A stretch of DNA of 7,082 nt from Anaerolineales bacterium (GTDB lineage: Bacteria; Chloroflexota; Anaerolineae; Anaerolineales; E44-bin32): contig WVZH01000343.1 in assembly GCA_011772595.1 (NCBI GenBank), positions 69,202 to 76,283 of the forward strand. The letters run 5' to 3'. The position numbers were made by a program, and so were the translations under genes. Shown here piece after piece: positions 1 to 5,510 of this stretch (position 1 is the first letter of the stretch; each line of letters opens with the position of its first letter). A model generated the notes under the pieces. That model searched no databases and was not told where the DNA came from. It saw only the letters and a program-made list of their open reading frames with translations.

Positions 1-31
1 GGTGTTTCCGAAAGGGATAACGTAGTCTCCA

Positions 32-61
32 TGTAGGGGCGCACGGCCGTGCGCCCTTACA
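32..61. repeat. Near-perfect 30-bp palindrome, GTAGGGGC family
   Basis: The core at 37-56 is a perfect 20-bp palindrome with half-site GGGCGCACGG and its exact complement. The symmetry extends outward through a single G:T wobble (36/57) and four more pairs to 32/61, giving a 15-bp stem with essentially no loop. The outer arms read TGTAGGGGC on the left and GCCCTTACA on the right. The right arm departs by one base from the expected GCCCCTACA. I recall elements with GTAGGGGC...GCCCCTAC arms and a variable centre as dispersed palindromes in several bacterial phyla, but cannot test the copy number here. It lies 63 bp past the stop of the penicillin-binding protein gene, in non-coding DNA. Confidence 0.85.
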
Positions 62-69
62 CAGTTTTT
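37..69 (+). terminator. Possible rho-independent terminator for a plus-strand gene entering from the left
   Basis: The palindrome is followed on the plus strand by TTTTT at 65-69, three bases after the extended stem or eight after the 20-bp core. No T run follows it in the minus direction, so it would not be a classic terminator for the penicillin-binding protein gene. All three plus-strand frames are closed by position 36 (TAA 18-20, TAG 23-25, TAG 34-36), so a gene converging from the left could end just before it. Whether such a gene exists is not visible, and the T run is short and offset. Confidence 0.3.
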
Positions 70-124
70 CATCTTCAGGTCGATCTACAAAGAAGAAACG
101 TGACCAACGCTTGACCCGATCAGA

Positions 125-2617
125 TTAGTCCTCTGCAGCCAACACCTCGAACTGAATGGTCTCGCTGACGACCGTTCGACCCGTCTCGGATACACCCTCC
201 GCCCACGCACGATGCGTTCCCACACGGAGCGGCCACCAAGCAAGGTAGGGCGGCTCTCTGAAGGTGGCAATCGCCTCCCCATCCACCCACAAAGTGACCT
301 CCAGCATCTCTCCGCTGCCAACGGCTTCGAAGCGCAACCGCTGAGCGTCTCGGGGTTGGGCTGCAGAGAGTTGGAACACAGAACTACCATCGGGAGCGAC
401 CAAGCGCAGAATGTCTGGGCGACTCCCCTCCATTCGAACCACCGCCTCCTGCTCGCAATTAAGGTCAGTGAGAAGTGTGATGCCATGCGTCCTCGCCCAA
501 GGGTGGGCTTTTACGGGCAGATCCAGGACCAGACGTTCAGCACGCCTCTCCTGAGGCGTCGAAGCTGTGGCGGCGCAACCACTTTCGAGATCGACAACCA
601 CCTCACGAAAAACGTCATCACGCTGCGTCGGCTCGGTCCCCTGAATAAACCACTCATCCCGAGTGTAGGTGCATGCGTCGCTGGGCAACAAGCCCGACAG
701 GGCGCATACCTCGACTTGGACGATCCCCTTGGGACGCTTAAAATTCGTCTGCGGCTCGCCGACGAGCAAAGTTCGCATGAACTGATGCCATATCGGTCCG
801 GCGCCGCTCAACCCAGTCACACCAAGCATGGCCTGATTATCTGCGTTGCCAACCCATACACCCACAACCAGCTCGGGCGTATATCCGATCGTCCAGTTAT
901 CACGGTAATCCGTCGTTGTCCCCGTTTTGACTGCTGCCGGTCGGTCGATTTGCAACACGCTGTTGGCCCCAAAACCGAGTGAGCGGGCATCGTCATCGGC
1001 GAGGATGTCTGTGATCAACCAGACAACGCGAGGATCAAGGACTTGATTGTGTTCAGGTGACTCGCGCGTGTACAGAACGTGCCCTTGTGCATCCTGTATC
1101 TCCAGGATCGCAGTCGGGGAGACTTGATATCCACCATTGGCGAAGGCTCCGTAAGCGGCCACGAGCTCGAGCAAACGCACTTCTCCGCCTCCCAGCGCGA
1201 GCGAGAGATCGTAGCGGTCGGGATCCCTGAAAGTCGTTATGCCCAGATCGGCGGCCAATGCAAACAATGCTTCCAGACCGAATGTATCAAGCGCCTGTAC
1301 CGCAGGGATGTTCAATGAGGATCCCAGGGCTTGCCTCAGCGTCACGGGACCGTGTTCCTGCAGATCGAAATTGACTGGTGCATACGCCTGCCCTTCGTGT
1401 GTCACAAAAGCCGTGTGAACGTCAAGGATCATCGTCGCTGCGGTCCAGGGATCGTCGCCTTTCGGGTCTATTGCCGTTGCATAGACAAGTGGTTTGAGCG
1501 CCGAGCCGGGTTGACGGGGTGCGCGCGCCATGTCAATCGCACCGTCTATGGTGGGGTCGAAATAGCCAGGACTGCCCACTATGCTCAAAATCTCACCCGA
1601 GTGCGGATCCAACGCCGCCAAGGCCGCGTTTCGGACACGTCTTCCCTGGCTGTCGATCGCGGGTTGATTGAGCCGTTCCAACTGACGGGCGATAATACGC
1701 TCAGCATGGTGCTGCCAATCGAGATCGAGTGTCGTGCGCACGGTAAGACCACCGCCGCGATAAAGGGTTTCCGTCGACACAAGCTGCTCAAGTTGCTCGC
1801 GAACCATGACGACGAAGTGCGGGGCCTCAATAGGGTAGGGAGTTGCGGCAAAAACCAGTTTTTCTCGAACCGCCAACTCTTTCTCTTCTGTTGTGACCAA
1901 GCCCTGTTTCTCCATCAGATCGAGGACGACAACCTGACGTGCTTTGGCTTCCTTTGGGTTGCTTAGAGGGTTGTAAAGTGAAGGTGCTTGTAGCAACCCG
2001 GCTATCAGCGCGCTCTCGGCGAGGTCCAATCGTGACGCCGGCTTGCCGAAGTACGTTTGCGCGGCCGCCTCGACCCCGTATGCCAGTGCCCCGAAGTACA
2101 TGTGGTTGAGATACAAGGCCAGGATTTCGTCCTTGCTCAGTTCATGCGCCAAACGCCAGGCTAGCAAGCTCTCACGCAGCTTGCGGCGTAGCGTGCGTTG
2201 TTGGCGCTCTCCGGCCTCGAGCATCAAATTCCGTGCAACCTGCTGCGTGATCGTACTTCCGCCCGCCAGTGTTTCCCCTCCACGGAGGTTGATCCAGAGT
2301 GCGCGCACAATGCCGCGCGGGTCAACACCTGGATTTTTATAAAAGCTGCTGTCCTCCGTCGCGATCGTGGCGTTTATTAGAGGCTCTGAAATCATCTCTA
2401 AAGTCACAATAGTATGTCGTCCACTTTCCTCTGCGATCACCTCGTAAAGTAAGCGGCCGTGACGATCAACAATGCGGATGCTAGGCACGCGCGGTCCTTG
2501 TGAGAGGGCATCCATCGTAGGCAAGTCAACCAAGAGCCAAGTTGCGAGCACGATACCAACGATGGCGATGGTCGCGAGCGAAATAAGCGAGTAGAGTAAA
2601 GGACGTTTCAACTTCAT
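125..2617 (-). CDS. pbpC: Bifunctional class A penicillin-binding protein, PBP1C type (GT51 glycosyltransferase + transpeptidase)
   Basis: Polymerises lipid II glycan and cross-links peptidoglycan outside the membrane. The 830 residues (E. coli PbpC is about 770) show an N-terminal membrane anchor at 8-30. A GT51 domain follows at about 50-240, with catalytic E88 in TEDSSFYKNPGVD, GGSTITQQ at 119-126 and RKLRE at 145-149. The transpeptidase domain carries SALK (nucleophile S372), SLN (434-436) and KTGT (564-567) followed by RDNW. The tail from about 626 has CALSGLLPSDAC and, from about 720, a beta-rich domain resembling the PBP1C C-terminal domain. All four cysteines (638, 649, 681, 721) lie in this tail. 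GT51 position 95 is Asn where His is common. The ATG is secure because an in-frame TAA lies four codons upstream; no clear Shine-Dalgarno is seen. It is transcribed away from the transporter gene. Assignment to 1C rather than 1A rests on the tail; bifunctional identity is certain. Confidence 0.93.
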   Translation of the reverse strand: MKLKRPLLYSLISLATIAIVGIVLATWLLVDLPTMDALSQGPRVPSIRIVDRHGRLLYEVIAEESGRHTIVTLEMISEPLINATIATEDSSFYKNPGVDPRGIVRALWINLRGGETLAGGSTITQQVARNLMLEAGERQQRTLRRKLRESLLAWRLAHELSKDEILALYLNHMYFGALAYGVEAAAQTYFGKPASRLDLAESALIAGLLQAPSLYNPLSNPKEAKARQVVVLDLMEKQGLVTTEEKELAVREKLVFAATPYPIEAPHFVVMVREQLEQLVSTETLYRGGGLTVRTTLDLDWQHHAERIIARQLERLNQPAIDSQGRRVRNAALAALDPHSGEILSIVGSPGYFDPTIDGAIDMARAPRQPGSALKPLVYATAIDPKGDDPWTAATMILDVHTAFVTHEGQAYAPVNFDLQEHGPVTLRQALGSSLNIPAVQALDTFGLEALFALAADLGITTFRDPDRYDLSLALGGGEVRLLELVAAYGAFANGGYQVSPTAILEIQDAQGHVLYTRESPEHNQVLDPRVVWLITDILADDDARSLGFGANSVLQIDRPAAVKTGTTTDYRDNWTIGYTPELVVGVWVGNADNQAMLGVTGLSGAGPIWHQFMRTLLVGEPQTNFKRPKGIVQVEVCALSGLLPSDACTYTRDEWFIQGTEPTQRDDVFREVVVDLESGCAATASTPQERRAERLVLDLPVKAHPWARTHGITLLTDLNCEQEAVVRMEGSRPDILRLVAPDGSSVFQLSAAQPRDAQRLRFEAVGSGEMLEVTLWVDGEAIATFREPPYLAWWPLRVGTHRAWAEGVSETGRTVVSETIQFEVLAAED

Positions 2618-2688
2618 GCGGACCGGTTAACTGCGAAGTCAATGCCTGCGGATGGTGTCAAGCGCAAGATTAACACAGAATCCGCCCT

Positions 2689-2728
2689 CCCGCATGCCAA
2701 CGACGCGACGGGAACATACGGGTACAAT
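2689..2728 (+). promoter_or_regulatory. Candidate -10 element with adjacent inverted repeat upstream of the EamA gene
   Basis: TACAAT at 2723-2728 matches the sigma-70 -10 consensus at five of six positions and lies 55 bp before the transporter start. No recognisable -35 sits 16-18 bp upstream. The right arm of an inverted repeat abuts the -10: CCCGCATG at 2689-2696 and CATACGGG at 2715-2722 pair at seven of eight positions across an 18-bp spacer. This could be an operator or activator site that compensates for the poor -35, but that is inference. The rest of the 165-bp divergent spacer shows nothing clearer. Confidence 0.3.
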
Positions 2729-2782
2729 TGGCTGGTGGCGAAAACTCGGAACCCCTAGCCAGATCGAGATAATCACCCCACG

Positions 2783-3700
2783 ATGACGGGAAACCCGACG
2801 ATGATCAACCCATCCGGCCAGCAGGTGCGATCCTATCTCGCCCTTGGTAGTGGCGTCTTATGTCTCGGGTTTTCAGCAATATTCATACGTTGGGCAGGTG
2901 CACCTGGTGCCGTGGCGAGCTTCTACCGGGTGGGCATCGCTGCGGTCGCTATGGCCATACCTTTTTACCGACGAACCCGCCGGAATGGGAGACTACCACA
3001 ACGGGAAGTGCGTATCGCCCTCCTCGGCGGTGTTTTATTCGCTGCCGATCTTGCCCTGTGGGCAACCGGCGTCATGCTTAGCGGCGCTACCAATCCCACC
3101 TTGCTGGCGAACACGGCTCCCCTCTGGGTGGGGGTGGGTGCCTTCCTATTCTTTCGGGAACGACGCGACACCAAGTTCTGGGGGGGGCTCGTCTTAGCCA
3201 TGATAGGCGCCGTCGTGGTCCTGGGTCTCGATGCCATTCGCGCGACCTCGCTCGGTCTGGGCACCTTGTTCGGTCTTCTGGCCGGTTTTTTCTACGGAAG
3301 CTATATCCTCGTCACCCAGCGCGCCCGAGAGCGACTTGATTCGCTAAGTTCCTTCTGGCTCTCGGCCATCAGCTCTTCGATGGCACTCTTGGCGTTGGTG
3401 CTCGCACTGCGCCAACCACTATTCGGATATTCCAAACTCACCTACCTCAATTTCCTTGGGATGGGATTGGTGTCGCAGGTGCTAGGTTACTTAGCCATCA
3501 ATTACGCACTTGGGCATCTTCCCGCTACGCTGGTATCGCCCACGTTGTTGGGCCAACCGGTTATCACCGCCATCTTGGCGGGGGCATTGCTTGGGGAAAC
3601 GCTAGACATCTGGCAGGTTGCTGGAGGTCTGGCGGTGCTCCTTGGCGTCTATCTGGTGCACACCAGTCGTGCAGACCCTCGTCTCCCAAGGCCAACCTAG
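2783..3700 (+). CDS. EamA/DMT-family membrane transporter
   Basis: A 305-residue polytopic inner-membrane protein of the drug/metabolite transporter superfamily, built from two EamA repeats of five helices each. Hydrophobic segments fall near 19-36, 42-62, 77-97, 105-124, 131-149, 156-178, 188-208, 218-240, 247-270 and 275-293. Family features include FIRWAGAPG at the end of helix 1, FFRER before helix 5, and LLGETLDIWQVAGG followed by LGVYLV near the end. The substrate cannot be read from sequence; relatives export amino acids, metabolites or drugs. The ORF opens after an in-frame TAG at 2756-2758, leaving ATG 2783 or ATG 2801 as starts. Neither has a strong ribosome site, though GGGA lies 9-12 bases before 2801. 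A run of eight G (3180-3187) encodes W133-G134-G135. Its stop overlaps the mutY stop in CTAG (3697-3700). Confidence 0.92.
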   Translation: MTGNPTMINPSGQQVRSYLALGSGVLCLGFSAIFIRWAGAPGAVASFYRVGIAAVAMAIPFYRRTRRNGRLPQREVRIALLGGVLFAADLALWATGVMLSGATNPTLLANTAPLWVGVGAFLFFRERRDTKFWGGLVLAMIGAVVVLGLDAIRATSLGLGTLFGLLAGFFYGSYILVTQRARERLDSLSSFWLSAISSSMALLALVLALRQPLFGYSKLTYLNFLGMGLVSQVLGYLAINYALGHLPATLVSPTLLGQPVITAILAGALLGETLDIWQVAGGLAVLLGVYLVHTSRADPRLPRPT

Positions 3701-4764
3701 TTATCCCGAGAGACAATTAACCGTGCGATCTGCCGGTCGACCTTGCCCATTGGGTAATCGCTCAGACTCTGGAGCTCAACCCAGCGAACGTCACTGTGCT
3801 CAAGCGCCTGCGGCTCACCCGAAAGGATGCGGCATTCGAAGGTATGCAACGTGATCCGAAAATGAGTGTACGCGTGGTTAAAAACGCCTAGAGAATTACC
3901 GGGCTCTACCACAATTCCCAACTCCTCCACCAACTCCCTACGAAGACACGCCTTCAGCGATTCACCGGACTCTTGTGTCCCACCCGGGAATTCCCACAAT
4001 CCTCCCAACAGTTCCCCCTCTGGACGGCGACAGATCAGGACCTTCCCCTCTCGCCACAGCACACCAGCGGTAACTGTGCGGTGAGGGATCGAGCGGCGCG
4101 GCGTGCGCACTGGGCGTGCCGCTTGAACGCCACGTTGAAAGCTAAGACAGGCTGTGGCGATGGGGCAAGATGCACATACGGGTGAACGTGGTGTACACAG
4201 GGTTGCACCTAGATCCATCAGCGCTTGGTTGAAGGCGGAAGCGCGACCACTGGGAAGCGCGTCAAGCGCCCACGTGACCAGGCTTCGCTCACCCTCCGCT
4301 GTACGAGGATCGACTTCTAAATCGCCCAGACGCGATAGAACTCTGCGCAAGTTACCATCCAATGGCACAACGTCTTGATTGAACGCGATCGCAGATATAG
4401 CCGCCGCCGTATATTTTCCAATCCCAGGCAACCGCACTAGTTCGTCGACGCTACAGGGTAATTCACCATCAAATTTCGCCACGACTTCTTGCGCCGCCTG
4501 ATGCAAGTGATGCGCTCGGCGGTAATAACCCAAGCCCTCCCACAGGGACAAGACTTGGTCACGATCGGCCGCCGCAAGATCACGCACCGTCGGAAAGCAC
4601 TCCATCCAACGTTGGTAGTAGGGAATAACCGTCTCCACGCGAGTTTGCTGCAGCATGACCTCCGCCACCCAAATGGCATATGGGTCCTGTGTTCGCCGCC
4701 AGGGGAGATCACGGGCGTTTTCGCGATACCAAGCCAGAAGCGCATCTGCCAGAGACGAGGACAT
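3697..4764 (-). CDS. mutY: A/G-specific adenine glycosylase MutY with an intact Nudix box in its C-terminal domain
   Basis: Base-excision repair enzyme that removes adenine mispaired with 8-oxoguanine. The 355 residues match the usual length (E. coli about 350). The catalytic half has AEVMLQQT with acid E35, a helix-hairpin-helix at LPGIGKYTAAAI (112-123), catalytic Asp D136 in VPLDGN, and the iron-sulfur ligands C190-x6-C197-x2-C200-x5-C206. The C-terminal MutT-like domain (about 230-350) reads 8-oxoG; HAYTH (297-301) occupies the place of the FSH recognition loop, with Thr for Ser. Unlike E. coli MutY, it keeps every consensus position of the Nudix box: G262-x5-E268-x7-R276-E277-L-x-E280-E281-x-G283. 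A second, nucleotide-sanitising activity is therefore conceivable but unproven. ATG 4764 is the only ATG after the in-frame stop at 4803-4801. Confidence 0.96.
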   Translation of the reverse strand: MSSSLADALLAWYRENARDLPWRRTQDPYAIWVAEVMLQQTRVETVIPYYQRWMECFPTVRDLAAADRDQVLSLWEGLGYYRRAHHLHQAAQEVVAKFDGELPCSVDELVRLPGIGKYTAAAISAIAFNQDVVPLDGNLRRVLSRLGDLEVDPRTAEGERSLVTWALDALPSGRASAFNQALMDLGATLCTPRSPVCASCPIATACLSFQRGVQAARPVRTPRRSIPHRTVTAGVLWREGKVLICRRPEGELLGGLWEFPGGTQESGESLKACLRRELVEELGIVVEPGNSLGVFNHAYTHFRITLHTFECRILSGEPQALEHSDVRWVELQSLSDYPMGKVDRQIARLIVSRDN

Positions 4765-4774
4765 AACAAAAAAG

Positions 4775-4804
4775 ATTGTACTGAAGGCGAAAGGTATAAT
4801 TCAA
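4775..4804 (-). promoter_or_regulatory. Candidate sigma-70 promoter for mutY
   Basis: On the minus strand, TTGAAT (4804-4799, four of six matches to TTGACA) is followed after 18 bp by TACAAT (4780-4775, five of six matches to TATAAT). Initiation about seven bases downstream would fall near 4768, only a few bases before the mutY ATG at 4764. The transcript would then be nearly leaderless, which fits the absence of a Shine-Dalgarno sequence; the bases before the ATG are a T-rich run. The prediction is by eye. Confidence 0.4.
4795..4800 (+). promoter_or_regulatory. Perfect TATAAT -10 box facing the O-methyltransferase gene
   Basis: TATAAT at 4795-4800 is an exact -10 consensus, 57 bp before the O-methyltransferase ATG. 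The best -35-like hexamer, TTGTAC at 4776-4781, is only 13 bp away, which is too close; the 17-bp position reads AAGATT. If used, it probably depends on an activator or tolerates a poor -35. It lies inside the spacer of the opposing mutY promoter candidate, so the two could not easily be occupied together. The resulting leader of about 50 nt would contain the heptamer repeat and hairpin. Confidence 0.4.
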
Positions 4805-4832
4805 GGGATTCGAGATTAGGGACCAGGGATTA
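4805..4832. repeat. Degenerate 7-bp tandem repeat, four units, consensus GGGATTA
   Basis: Four consecutive heptamers start at 4805, 4812, 4819 and 4826. Against consensus GGGATTA, unit 1 differs at position 7 (C), unit 2 at position 2 (A), unit 3 at positions 5-6 (CC), and unit 4 matches exactly. Two further G residues follow. I recall similar GGGATT(C/A) heptamer strings in intergenic regions of other bacterial genomes, but have not tested this. It sits between the candidate promoters and the O-methyltransferase start. Confidence 0.7.
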
Positions 4833-4844
4833 GGCCCCTGATCC
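4820..4844 (+). other. Hairpin in the presumed 5' leader of the O-methyltransferase gene
   Basis: CAGGG at 4824-4828 pairs with CCCTG at 4836-4840 across a 7-nt loop. After one C/A mismatch, GGA at 4820-4822 pairs with TCC at 4842-4844, giving eight base pairs in all. Its base is 13 nt before the ATG at 4858, so it could limit ribosome access or act as a small leader element. It overlaps the last two heptamer units, so it may only be a by-product of that repeat meeting the CCCC stretch at 4835-4838. No T run follows, so it is not a terminator. Confidence 0.45.
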
Positions 4845-4857
4845 ATGAAAGAATGCT

Positions 4858-5502
4858 ATGCCAACATACAACGACGAATTAGAAAGCTACCTCCGACGAA
4901 CATTTGCTGCAGAAGATGAGGTATTGAAGAAGATACGTGAACAGACGCCTGCCAAGGGGCTGCCCGCCATTTCCGTGAAACCGGAGGAAGGACGCTTCCT
5001 ACAATTCCTGACCGCCGCATCGGGTGCCCAGTTAGCGCTCGAAGTCGGCACGTTGGGCGGCTATAGCGGTGTTTGGATCGCACGCGGACTGCCACCGGGA
5101 GGCCGATTGATCACCTTGGAAAAAGAAGCTCGGCACGCTGCCGTCGCCAAGGAGCATTTCAACCTAGCGGGAGTGTCGGACCGAGTGGAAGTTCGTATTG
5201 GCGATGCCCACGAGATGTTGCCTCTCTTGCGCAAGGAGGGTCCATTCGACCTTATTTTCATCGACGCCGAAAAAGAGAGTTACCCAGCGTACCTCGATTG
5301 GGCTTTGGCTAACATTAATCCAGGTGGCGTTATCGCCGCCCACAATGTTTTCCGTCACGGTGCCATTACCGACCCCGCCAACCACGAGAGTCAGACCCAG
5401 ACCATGCGAGCTTTTAACCAACGGATGGCGAACGAGCCCAGGCTGATCGCTCACGTCTTTCCTGCGGGAGATGGAATGGCGATCGCCGTTTTAAAGCCTT
5501 AG
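4858..5502 (+). CDS. Class I SAM-dependent O-methyltransferase (family 3, caffeoyl-CoA/catechol OMT-like)
   Basis: A soluble 214-residue enzyme expected to move a methyl group from S-adenosylmethionine to a hydroxyl, typically of a catechol-like or phenolic substrate; the substrate is not readable. An N-terminal helical stretch (1-45) precedes a Rossmann-type fold. SAM motif I is LEVGTLGGYS (61-70). E88 ends strand 2 (ITLEKEAR), D116 lies in IGDA, and FIDAEKESY (134-142) holds the metal-ligand Asp D136. The C-terminus PAGDGMAIAVLKP is typical of the family. The usual second metal motif, DN, is here H162-N163 (AHNV), so one expected Asp ligand is His. ATG 4858 is the first possible ATG because an in-frame TGA at 4846-4848 lies just upstream; other ATGs at 4845 and 4853 are out of frame. 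GAAAG at 4848-4852 is a weak ribosome site. The gene ends 8 bp from the converging sensor kinase gene. Confidence 0.9.
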   Translation: MPTYNDELESYLRRTFAAEDEVLKKIREQTPAKGLPAISVKPEEGRFLQFLTAASGAQLALEVGTLGGYSGVWIARGLPPGGRLITLEKEARHAAVAKEHFNLAGVSDRVEVRIGDAHEMLPLLRKEGPFDLIFIDAEKESYPAYLDWALANINPGGVIAAHNVFRHGAITDPANHESQTQTMRAFNQRMANEPRLIAHVFPAGDGMAIAVLKP

Positions 5503-5510
5503 CGTGCTCT

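Noticed and set aside
85..486. 133-codon minus-strand ORF overlapping the pbpC C-terminus in another frame
   Set aside because: Composition is Arg/Ser/Trp-rich, no motif is visible, and the overlapping pbpC frame continues with conserved tail features.
212..982. 256-codon plus-strand ORF opposite the 3' part of pbpC
   Set aside because: It is in antisense codon register with a clearly functional penicillin-binding protein, has no recognisable domain, and has no promoter or ribosome site; such shadows are common opposite GC-rich genes.
1331..1966. 211-codon plus-strand ORF opposite the middle of pbpC
   Set aside because: Same antisense register as pbpC; Arg/Cys-rich with no family resemblance.
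2656..2661. Perfect TTGACA -35 on the minus strand upstream of pbpC
   Set aside because: The positions 16-19 bp downstream read around CTTCGC with no -10-like hexamer, so a promoter cannot be supported.
2787..2797. Mini hairpin CGGG-AAA-CCCG between the two candidate starts of the transporter gene
   Set aside because: A 4-bp stem with a 3-nt loop is too small to stand out from chance.
4385..5486. Two GCGATCGC octamers (4385-4392 and 5479-5486), resembling the cyanobacterial HIP1 repeat
   Set aside because: Both encode Ala-Ile-Ala in conserved coding positions, and two copies are too few to indicate a HIP1-bearing genome.
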